In this document: positions 14,454-21,029 of the stretch, piece after piece
Position numbering within the stretch: the stretch's first letter is position 1
Layout: every line of letters starts with the position of its first letter
Source of the DNA: an uncultured Ruminococcus sp.
Lineage (GTDB): Bacteria; Bacillota; Clostridia; Oscillospirales; Acutalibacteraceae
NCBI GenBank assembly: GCA_902778175.1
Contig: CACYWT010000048.1
Coordinates: 1 to 32,985, forward strand
Reading direction: 5' to 3'
DNA length: 32,985 nt
Made by a program: the position numbers and the translations under genes
Notes under the pieces: model-generated
Told to the model about the DNA's origin: nothing
Seen by the model: only the letters and a program-made list of their open reading frames with translations
Databases searched by the model: none

Positions 14454-14490
14454 GCTCCCTGCCACCAAAAAATGACAGGGAGCTTTTTTT
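14454..14490 (+). terminator. Intrinsic terminator of the toxin-antitoxin operon
   Basis: gctccctg (14454-14461) pairs with cagggagc (14476-14483), followed by seven T residues. It lies 11 bp after the toxin stop codon. Confidence 0.9.
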
Positions 14491-14619
14491 ATTATTTTCC
14501 AAACAAAAGAACCGTCAGCTTATCAACAGCTCGACATTTTCTTCTATATGCTGAAGCTCTTTCTATCAGGCTCTTTTTGAACCGGAAAGGATAAGCTATG
14601 ACTTCTTTAGATATGAGAG

Positions 14620-14648
14620 AAAGCCGCCTCTTTATGAGAAACGGCTTT
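14620..14648 (-). terminator. Possible terminator after the histidine kinase gene
   Basis: aaagccg / cggcttt arms extend inward by five pairs, two of them G-U, around a five-base loop. The T tract on the minus strand is weak (tctctc), so termination efficiency is uncertain. The rest of the 14491-14684 gap shows nothing recognisable. Confidence 0.4.
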
Positions 14649-14684
14649 TGGGCTTTGCCTTAAATGATTCGGCAAAATTCCATA

Positions 14685-15956
14685 TTACCGATCCGGTTCA
14701 GGAATCGTCACCTTCACCGAAGTTCCTCCGCCCTCACGCGGTGAAATTTCCAATGTCCCCTTGCACATCAGTTTAAGCCTTTCCCGGATATTTTTCAGTG
14801 CAATATGCGGCTCATTGTTATCGACAGAACCAAAGCCGGGTCCATCGTCCTCTACAATGATCTCGCTTGTCGTATCTGTCTGCCGGGTCACGATGGTTAT
14901 GTGTATAGGATCGTCGCTTGCTGCCATACCGTGCTTGACGGAGTTCTCCACGATAGGCTGCAGCGTCAGCGGCGGCAGACGGAACAGGGTGTGCGGCGTA
15001 TCAAAGCTGACAAAGAGGCTGTCCTCAAACTGTGCCTTTTCAACGGCAAGATAGGCACGGGTATGTTCCAGTTCATCCTTGAACGGCACGGTGTCCTCGC
15101 TTGCGAGAGCATCAAAGTTCTTGCGAAGGTAGGTGGTGAAATCCAGCGTGACCTGTTTTGCTTTTTGGGAATCCTGGCCGCATAGGTAGTAAATTCCCAT
15201 CATGGTGTTATAGATAAAGTGAGGTCTCATCTGAAGGATCATAACGTTGGCACGCTGATTGGCAATTTCACGCTGCTGGTGCATATATTTTTTCATATTA
15301 TCCGTAAGGATAAGTGCGAACATTGTCAATGCACAGAGAAACACCCAGAATGAAACTACGAGATCGACAGAAGCAAACATATACAGGATAACGAGGATCG
15401 TCGTGGGCAGTATATAGATAAGAAGAGCTAAGAAAAATCTTTTTGAGATTTTTTTTCGTTTTATGATCAGTGCTGCTGTGTTTATGATCATTATCACTGC
15501 CAGCGGAGATATCATAAGCGGGAACAACGGACCGCGATAGTACTGATTATCTGATGAAACATAGTAGAACATATCACAAAGCTGAGTAGCAAGCAGCATT
15601 ATGCAGAATACGCACCACGTCATTATCTCGGCACGCAGCAGCACGCTGTTTATCTGTTCTTCTCCGCAGCAATGCAGCAATAAGGGCATAGGCATAACTG
15701 TCAGCACGGAAAAACACAGATATTCAAGAATCATAATTATTTTTAGTAATGATGCCATTTCGGGATTAGCATAGATCATCACATCAATAGAGATTATCCC
15801 GGCATATATAAGAAGAACAGAAAAGAACGTGATGAAATATCTCCTGCTCCAACGGTCAAGCGCAGGCATAAAGGCGGAAAAGGCAATACCAATCGACATC
15901 ATTACCAGCATTGCGCCGCTTATTGCATAAGCGGCATTAACGATCCAGCCGGTCAT
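14685..15956 (-). CDS. LytS/YesM-like sensor histidine kinase
   Basis: A 423-residue membrane kinase. The N-terminal half has about six hydrophobic segments (for example NAAYAISGAMLVMMSIGIAF). The His_kinase (LytS-type) box is MILQMRPHFIYNTMMGIYYL with the phosphate-accepting His at about 246. The ATP-binding domain shows LQPIVENSVKHG (N box), IIVEDDGPGFG (G1) and EGGGTSVKVTIP (G2). ATG 15956 follows aggaggcgaaggcat and overlaps the regulator's stop (ATGA), so the two are coupled; the frame extending to 16064 lies inside the regulator gene. The signal is unknown. No extracytoplasmic sensor loop of note is present, so it may sense within the membrane. Confidence 0.93.
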   Translation of the reverse strand: MTGWIVNAAYAISGAMLVMMSIGIAFSAFMPALDRWSRRYFITFFSVLLIYAGIISIDVMIYANPEMASLLKIIMILEYLCFSVLTVMPMPLLLHCCGEEQINSVLLRAEIMTWCVFCIMLLATQLCDMFYYVSSDNQYYRGPLFPLMISPLAVIMIINTAALIIKRKKISKRFFLALLIYILPTTILVILYMFASVDLVVSFWVFLCALTMFALILTDNMKKYMHQQREIANQRANVMILQMRPHFIYNTMMGIYYLCGQDSQKAKQVTLDFTTYLRKNFDALASEDTVPFKDELEHTRAYLAVEKAQFEDSLFVSFDTPHTLFRLPPLTLQPIVENSVKHGMAASDDPIHITIVTRQTDTTSEIIVEDDGPGFGSVDNNEPHIALKNIRERLKLMCKGTLEISPREGGGTSVKVTIPEPDR

Positions 15957-16552
15957 ATGCCTTCGCCTCCTATCCGGAACGGGTATCTCAGGTTTCTGAG
16001 CTGCTCCCTGACGCCTTCGGGTGTGATAGGCTTGAGCATAAAGCCGCTTGCCCCCGTACTCCATGCATCAAGAGCATAATTGCTGTATGCCGTAAGATAT
16101 ACAACGTTGGTATGAGGATTAATCTGAAGCAATTCCCGGCACAACTCCAGACCTGTTGCGTTTCTCAGCTCGATATCCAAAAATGCAAGTGCAACACGGT
16201 TTCCTCTTGCAAATTCTATCGCTTCGGAGGCTTTGGTAAAGCCTGTAACGGTTGCATCAGGCATGACCTCCTCCAGTATAGGTAAACCGCCGGTGAGTAT
16301 AAGCTTTCTGTCGTCTACCATAATGACATTAGGGCATTCGTCGCTCTGTGCTGCTCTGGATAGCAGCATATTCACATCCACATTCAGGACGCCGGAGAGT
16401 CGGGTTATCATTGTAACATCCGGCAGACGGTTGCCGTTTTCCCATTTTGCTATCGCAGAACGTGTGACATACATCTGCTCAGCCAACTCCCGCTGTGAAA
16501 GTCCCTTTTCCGTTCGCAGCTTTTTCAGTGTTTCCGCAAAGAGCGAATTCAT
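15953..16552 (-). CDS. Response regulator with N-terminal XRE helix-turn-helix and C-terminal receiver
   Basis: A 199-residue fusion in reversed order. Residues 5-65 are an XRE/Cro domain (LKKLRTEKGLSQRELAEQMY, then VTRSAIAKWENGNRLPD). Residues about 74-192 are a receiver: VIMVDDRKLIL (acidic pair), AFLDIEL with phosphate-accepting Asp near 126, VVYLTAYSNYA (Thr switch) and GFMLKPITPEG (Lys). Most response regulators have the receiver first; here DNA binding comes first. ATG 16552 follows gaggagtgatatgtt. It is coupled to the kinase gene. It probably controls itself and the divergent membrane protein genes, where tgttaca motifs occur (inference). Confidence 0.93.
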   Translation of the reverse strand: MNSLFAETLKKLRTEKGLSQRELAEQMYVTRSAIAKWENGNRLPDVTMITRLSGVLNVDVNMLLSRAAQSDECPNVIMVDDRKLILTGGLPILEEVMPDATVTGFTKASEAIEFARGNRVALAFLDIELRNATGLELCRELLQINPHTNVVYLTAYSNYALDAWSTGASGFMLKPITPEGVREQLRNLRYPFRIGGEGI

Positions 16553-16762
16553 AACATATCACTCCTCATTGTTTTTCTGAATAATAGTTTAACTGATGTA
16601 ACAAATAAAAACAAGAAGATTGTGAAAACAGGGGGGTGGCAATCCGGAACACCCTATGGAAAAATGCTGCTTGTAATTGTAAAATGATAATAGGTCAATG
16701 TATATATATCAATTTGATATAGAAGCGTGACAAAACACTCCATCCGTCAGGAGGTCTCAGAT
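16553..16762. promoter_or_regulatory. Divergent intergenic region between the regulator and the three-TM protein
   Basis: This 210-bp AT-rich region must hold promoters in both directions. tgtaaca (16597-16603) lies just upstream of the regulator start and is the inverted form of tgttaca, which occurs twice at 17561 and 17731. An odd G run (gggggg, near 16631) is followed by tggc. No single promoter could be fixed with confidence. Confidence 0.4.
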
Positions 16763-17524
16763 ATGGCAAAAAAAGAAACAACGAAAAGAGAGATAATCGG
16801 ACGCAGCGGCGCGCCTCCCGACAATGAGCTCAGAGGCAGAAAAGAACTTTTGACCGCAAAAAGGCTTGAAACTGTCATTGCGATCCTTCTCGGCATCACT
16901 ACCTTGTTCTCGGCATGGGCTTCATGGATCGGGCATCTGCACGGAGGAATACAGTCCATCAATTTTACAGAAAGCAATAACATGGCTTCCCGGGGAACAG
17001 CGGAATATAACCTTGGTATGCAGGCATACCTTGCCGATTATATGACATGGAACACTTTAATGGATTATTATGATGATCTGGAAGAGGCGAAGGCCGGCGG
17101 CGATCAGACAAAGATAAACAAACTCAGCGATAAGATTGAGAGATTTAAAAAACAAAATATAAGCGATATCCTTGCCGAAGGCTTGAGATGGATGGATGAA
17201 AATAACGAAGACAATCCCTTTGAAATGCCCGGTATGGCGGAAAAATACTTTGAATCGGCACAGGAAAACCTCGATCAGTCACATGAACTTCTTGAAGAAG
17301 GAAAGCAGGATAACAAAAAAGGTGACTCATATCTGCTCGTGACTGTCATTTACTCGCTGACTCTTTTCCTGCTTGGTATTGTCGGTACATTAAAAGATAT
17401 GCCGAACCGAATAATGCTCTTGTCTATTGCAGCCGCTTGTCTTGTATTTGCTTTCATTTATATGTGTATTATACCGTTGCCAACGGACTTTGGTAATATG
17501 AATTTCTTTGAATTCAACAAATAA
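16763..17524 (+). CDS. Predicted three-TM membrane protein, unknown function
   Basis: A 253-residue protein. A charged cytosolic N-terminus (about 1-34) leads to TM1 (LETVIAILLGITTLFSAWAS, about 36-56). A polar, acidic, coiled-coil-prone central part follows (about 65-190), with DDLEEAKAGGDQTKINKLSD and AQENLDQSHELLEEGKQDNK. Then come two more helices (LLVTVIYSLTLFLLGIVGTL and IMLLSIAAACLVFAFIYMCI). The layout resembles DUF4337-type proteins, but identity is not claimed. ATG 16763 follows caggaggtctcagat. It is divergent from the two-component pair, so it is a candidate target or partner. Confidence 0.8.
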   Translation: MAKKETTKREIIGRSGAPPDNELRGRKELLTAKRLETVIAILLGITTLFSAWASWIGHLHGGIQSINFTESNNMASRGTAEYNLGMQAYLADYMTWNTLMDYYDDLEEAKAGGDQTKINKLSDKIERFKKQNISDILAEGLRWMDENNEDNPFEMPGMAEKYFESAQENLDQSHELLEEGKQDNKKGDSYLLVTVIYSLTLFLLGIVGTLKDMPNRIMLLSIAAACLVFAFIYMCIIPLPTDFGNMNFFEFNK

Positions 17525-17556
17525 CAGCATCCCTACAAACAATAAAAATACATAAA

Positions 17557-17740
17557 ACAATGTTACAAACAGCCGATTGTAAAACGGCGAAAGGTCGTCA
17601 GCACGCCGCAGGCGGGCTGACACCTCGCCAAATCCCGAAAAGCTTTGAAAAGCGGAGAAAATTGTAAAATGTAAATACCAAAATCCGCATAAACAGATGA
17701 TTTTTGACTTTTACAATCAGCTAAAAACAATGTTACAAAT
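17557..17740 (+). promoter_or_regulatory. Paired aacaatgttacaaa repeats flanking a large hairpin
   Basis: aacaatgttacaaa occurs at 17557-17570 and 17727-17740. Between them, at 17586-17629, an extended stem-loop is formed by ggcg-aaggt / acct-cgcc outside and gtcagc-cgcc / ggcg-gctgac inside. The second copy sits directly upstream of the ribosome binding site aaaggagg of the seven-TM gene. A regulator site plus RNA structure is a reasonable reading, but no known riboswitch was recognised. Confidence 0.5.
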
Positions 17741-17759
17741 TAAAGGAGGTTTATTATTA

Positions 17760-18407
17760 ATGTATATGTACTTATCACTTGCATTGACGCTTGCGGCAGG
17801 TATCGGATTTGTCTACGGACTGGTCCGGTTCTTCCGTGATGAATCGGCACTCTATGTCCGTATGATCGTTTTCGGTGTCGGATGTGCCATGTTCGGACGA
17901 CTTTTCGCAACTTTGCTCTATCTGGTAAACGGGGATCTCTTTCCCGGCTTCAATGTCGGAATGCTGGGCATTATCGGAAGCTTTCTCTTTTTCTTCAGTG
18001 CAAACTACGGGCAGATGGATTCCATCGTGGACGATGGTTCCCCGAGGTTCCGCAAAACAAGGCTTATCGCTCTTATAGCACCGCTTATAGTTGCAGCACT
18101 CTGCGCTGTGATCTTCGTGTTGTACGGTTTCAACGAAGCAACGATCCCGTTCGGAATAGAAGCGCTGTTCCTGGCTCTGGCATCGTATTTCCACCTCAAG
18201 CATCTTATCATTGAGGATGTCAGCTTCGGTCTTATCAAGTCGATACGCAGCTATAACCTGCTTGCGCTTGTTTATGCAGCTCTGTGTCTGTCTGAGGTGC
18301 TGGTCAATGGCTTCGTGCCTGCGTTGATCGTAACTGTTCTTGAGTGCGCTGTACTGATAGCGTTCATTCCTGTTCTTGAAAGGGGTATGAAAAAATGGAC
18401 AACCTGA
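17760..18407 (+). CDS. Predicted seven-TM membrane protein
   Basis: A 215-residue very hydrophobic protein with about seven membrane segments, including LSLALTLAAGIGFVYGLVRF, MLGIIGSFLFFFSANYG, LIALIAPLIVAALCAVIFVL and LIVTVLECAVLIAFIPVL. No catalytic motif was recognised. The start ATG 17760 follows aaaggaggtttattatta; the open frame reaching back to 17697 is upstream of this site. Its 3' end overlaps the PrsW-like gene by 13 bp, so the two proteins are probably made together and may work as a unit in the membrane. Confidence 0.82.
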   Translation: MYMYLSLALTLAAGIGFVYGLVRFFRDESALYVRMIVFGVGCAMFGRLFATLLYLVNGDLFPGFNVGMLGIIGSFLFFFSANYGQMDSIVDDGSPRFRKTRLIALIAPLIVAALCAVIFVLYGFNEATIPFGIEALFLALASYFHLKHLIIEDVSFGLIKSIRSYNLLALVYAALCLSEVLVNGFVPALIVTVLECAVLIAFIPVLERGMKKWTT

Positions 18408-19027
18408 CTTATATCGACTTTATCTGTGTGGCAGTATCCCTCGCTCTTATGCTACCCCTTATGGAAAAAAAGCTGCGCCATCTTGTGGTCTTTATGATCG
18501 TGGGCATATCCTCATGCCTGTTTGTTTCGGAGCTTAACAACATCTTCCTGGAGATGTTCCATAACGAAATGTTTTATGTTACAACGACGATCACTCCCGT
18601 TACGGAAGAGATAATAAAGATGATACCTATCCTGTATTATGCTATCGTTATCTCTGACGACCGACGTGCTCTTATTCCTAATGCTTTTGCTGTCGGCGTA
18701 GGCTTTGCCTTGCTTGAAAATGTTGTTATACTGACACAGAATGTTGAAAATGTAACAATCTTCTGGGCATTAGTCAGAGTATTCGGATCCGGTCTGGTTC
18801 ACGGTATCTGCACCGTTATGGTCGGATGGGGCATTTCATACATCAAAAAACGCCGTAAGTTCTTTTACTGCGGTACTTTTGCTTTGCTGAGTGCTGCGAT
18901 CATTTACCACGCGACCTATAATCTGCTTGTTCAGTCGGATTATCAGTATATAGGTGTTTTACTTCCGATCGTAACATACATACCCATTATCCTTCTGCTC
19001 AGAAAAAAAGGTATCAAAGCCAACTGA
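18395..19027 (+). CDS. PrsW-family glutamic intramembrane protease
   Basis: A 210-residue multi-pass membrane protein with the conserved PrsW/CPBP-like set: TPVTEEIIK (Glu 71, Glu 72), FALLEN (Phe 104, Glu 108, Asn 109), GLVHG (His 136) and IYHATYN (His 172, Asn 176). These residues lie at membrane-helix edges, as in known family members. PrsW proteins cut membrane-bound substrates such as anti-sigma factors. ATG 18395 follows aaggggtatgaaaaa within the end of the seven-TM gene. Neighbouring downstream genes encode proteins with single C-terminal TM anchors, which are possible substrates (inference). Confidence 0.9.
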   Translation: MDNLTYIDFICVAVSLALMLPLMEKKLRHLVVFMIVGISSCLFVSELNNIFLEMFHNEMFYVTTTITPVTEEIIKMIPILYYAIVISDDRRALIPNAFAVGVGFALLENVVILTQNVENVTIFWALVRVFGSGLVHGICTVMVGWGISYIKKRRKFFYCGTFALLSAAIIYHATYNLLVQSDYQYIGVLLPIVTYIPIILLLRKKGIKAN

Positions 19028-19080
19028 GACTTCGGGATATAGTGAAAAAATACTATAGAAAGGATCGATACAGGCATAAA

Positions 19081-19103
19081 CGGTCCGGTAAACCGGCCTT
19101 TTT
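19081..19103 (+). terminator. Weak intrinsic terminator after the PrsW-like gene
   Basis: ccggt-aa-accgg followed by ccttttt forms a short stem with a T tract. It could partly separate the membrane protein operon from the surface protein operon, whose first start codon lies 31 bp downstream. Confidence 0.45.
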
Positions 19104-19134
19104 GTGCAATCAGCTGTATCACATGGTGATTTGT

Positions 19135-21024
19135 ATGAATAAACAACTGAAATATCGACGTTTTTTCTCTGTACTCTCGGCGGCTCTCATGGTCATAACG
19201 CCAATCGTTTCGACTGCTCCGACGGTAAGCGCTGCCAATCGCCGTTTTATCTCGGAACTCAGAGTGGAAACCGGAGAGGAAGCGGTGGCAAAGCTTGAGG
19301 CGGATGGTTGGTCGGTCACAATGGTTGGTCTGAATGTGACTGCCGACCCGGCTTCGCAGGTGTATCTTGCGTACAAAGTCAATACCGGCGCTGCTTTGAC
19401 AAATGTTATAGTTTCACCTGATGTGGGTGATTCTTTTAAGGACAAAAACGGAATTGTCTATAATTGCGTAAGTCATGTTGACGTTGACGAGGGTATCGGC
19501 GGCGGTGCAGGCTGCCTGTATGCAACCACTGATGAACGCATCGGTTCCCCGCTTGTAGGAATAGATGTACTGCGCGGCAACAGTGAGTCCGACGATGTTC
19601 TGTATCCCATCACAAATGACGGAGCGGAGATCGTGCGCACACCAAGCGGCACACCTGCCGATATTGAAAAAGGGAGCGAAACGGATGTCGTTTACCTCGC
19701 TCAGATCCGCGACGGTATCATTCGCCCGTACATAAGCGAAATAGGTATCGTAACAGATACGGACAAATGGAACGCTGTTTATACCGCCTGTGAGCGCGGA
19801 TTCAATTATTATATCGAAGGCGATATCGACAGCTCGTCAGGTACATATACTATAATAGGTTATGACCGTACTGCCAATGCTTCTGAGGCTATAACAAACA
19901 TAACCGCCGTTTCTGCAAATGCGGTGAAGGCTCTTGAGGATGCACAGATCGTTGACGGTTCGGCAGAAAAGACAAAGAATGTTACGGCTGCGGCTATCAG
20001 TATTTCCGGGATCGAATATGCCCGTGTCTCAAGCAAGCCTGTTGAAGCCAAAGAACCCTACTATATATATATGACGAAGGATAAGAAAGCCGGAAATCCT
20101 ATCTCCATGCTTTATGCTGAGACACCGAATCAGGCGCAGAACTTTTTGTTCGGTACATGGGCAAATGCCTATTTCTTCTCTCCGGGCAAAACTACCGCCT
20201 ACACATATAGTATGAATGAGGATCTGTATGAGACACTGTGGGAGGATCAGACCGTCTGCTCCCAGCTGCCTGTACGGCTGATCGACAGCTTCACGGCGAC
20301 AGCTACGACCGCTACCGGACCGAATTATTCAGAAGAGTCTGCTGAAGAGCCTACAACGGAAGAACCGTCAGTAGAAGAACCGTCAGTAGAAGAACCGTCA
20401 GTAGAAGAACCGTCAACGGCAGAACCGTCAGCGGAAGAACCGTCAGCGGAAGAGCCGTCAACGGAAGAACCGTCCAAGGAGGAACCGTCCAAGGAGGAAC
20501 CGTCCAAGGAGGAACCGTCAGCGGCAGAATCGTCAGCGGCAGAACCGTCAGCGGCAGAACCGTCAGCGGCAGAATCGTCAGCGGCAGAATCGTCAGCGGC
20601 AGAATCGTCAGCGAAAGAATCGTCAAAGCCTGCTGCCGCAGCGGAGACCGCCGGATCGGACAAATATATTGATCTCACGATGCTGACACCCCGTGACGGT
20701 CTGCCCGATACTGCACCGAGCATCACAGGTATGCGCAGTGATCCTTCTCTCCCGTTTGTCGAGCGTACACAGCGCAGCGAAAGAACAAACAAATTTCAGG
20801 CATCCGTATTCGGAAACAGTGGTCTTTGGGTGCTGATACCTGTCGGTGTATTAGTCATTGCAGGAATGGCGTACATTTTCTACAAAAAGCGATCCGAAAG
20901 TAAAGCGGCCGAGACACCGAATAAAACGGTCAAGTCGGCTAAAACGGGTAAATCAGATAAACCGAATAGCACGAACAAATCGAAGAAAACCAATAAATCG
21001 AACAGATCAAAGAAAAAGAGGTGA
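19135..21024 (+). CDS. Exported membrane-anchored protein with MABP-like motifs and an EEPS repeat stalk
   Basis: A 629-residue surface protein. A signal peptide covers about 1-33, ending VSA-ANRRF. The N-terminal 350 residues contain short motifs resembling MABP units: RVETGEEAVAKLEADGWSVT and YIYMTKDKKAGNPISMLYA. Residues about 408-497 are 18 pentapeptides of the type xEEPS/AAESS, a stalk-like linker. A TM helix (LWVLIPVGVLVIAGMAYIFY) follows near 563-582, then a very basic tail of about 45 residues. No LPxTG motif is seen, so it is anchored by the membrane. ATG 19135 was chosen because the frame before it covers the terminator hairpin; the ribosome binding site is weak (tggtga). The lysine-rich tail is unusual and might bind RNA, lipids or a partner. 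Confidence 0.85.
   Translation: MNKQLKYRRFFSVLSAALMVITPIVSTAPTVSAANRRFISELRVETGEEAVAKLEADGWSVTMVGLNVTADPASQVYLAYKVNTGAALTNVIVSPDVGDSFKDKNGIVYNCVSHVDVDEGIGGGAGCLYATTDERIGSPLVGIDVLRGNSESDDVLYPITNDGAEIVRTPSGTPADIEKGSETDVVYLAQIRDGIIRPYISEIGIVTDTDKWNAVYTACERGFNYYIEGDIDSSSGTYTIIGYDRTANASEAITNITAVSANAVKALEDAQIVDGSAEKTKNVTAAAISISGIEYARVSSKPVEAKEPYYIYMTKDKKAGNPISMLYAETPNQAQNFLFGTWANAYFFSPGKTTAYTYSMNEDLYETLWEDQTVCSQLPVRLIDSFTATATTATGPNYSEESAEEPTTEEPSVEEPSVEEPSVEEPSTAEPSAEEPSAEEPSTEEPSKEEPSKEEPSKEEPSAAESSAAEPSAAEPSAAESSAAESSAAESSAKESSKPAAAAETAGSDKYIDLTMLTPRDGLPDTAPSITGMRSDPSLPFVERTQRSERTNKFQASVFGNSGLWVLIPVGVLVIAGMAYIFYKKRSESKAAETPNKTVKSAKTGKSDKPNSTNKSKKTNKSNRSKKKR
20356..20625 (+). repeat. Tandem 15-bp repeat, 18 units, coding for xEEPS/AAESS
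   Basis: Eighteen consecutive 15-bp units such as gtagaagaaccgtca and gcggcagaatcgtca are in frame. Blocks of identical neighbours (VEEPS x3, KEEPS x3, AAESS x3) suggest expansion by slippage. Length can change without breaking the frame. Confidence 0.95.
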
Positions 21025-21029
21025 CAGAC

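Noticed and set aside
16686-16712. Possible promoter boxes in the AT-rich divergent region
   Set aside because: Several weak -10 candidates but none with a matching -35 at proper spacing, so no promoter was called.
20356-20625. Possible CRISPR-like array
   Set aside because: Units are contiguous 15-bp coding repeats with no spacers.
20325-20792. Long minus-strand open frame rich in DGSS/ADGS repeats
   Set aside because: It is the reverse reading of the 15-bp EEPS repeat tract in a clear plus-strand gene; no ribosome binding site or family match.
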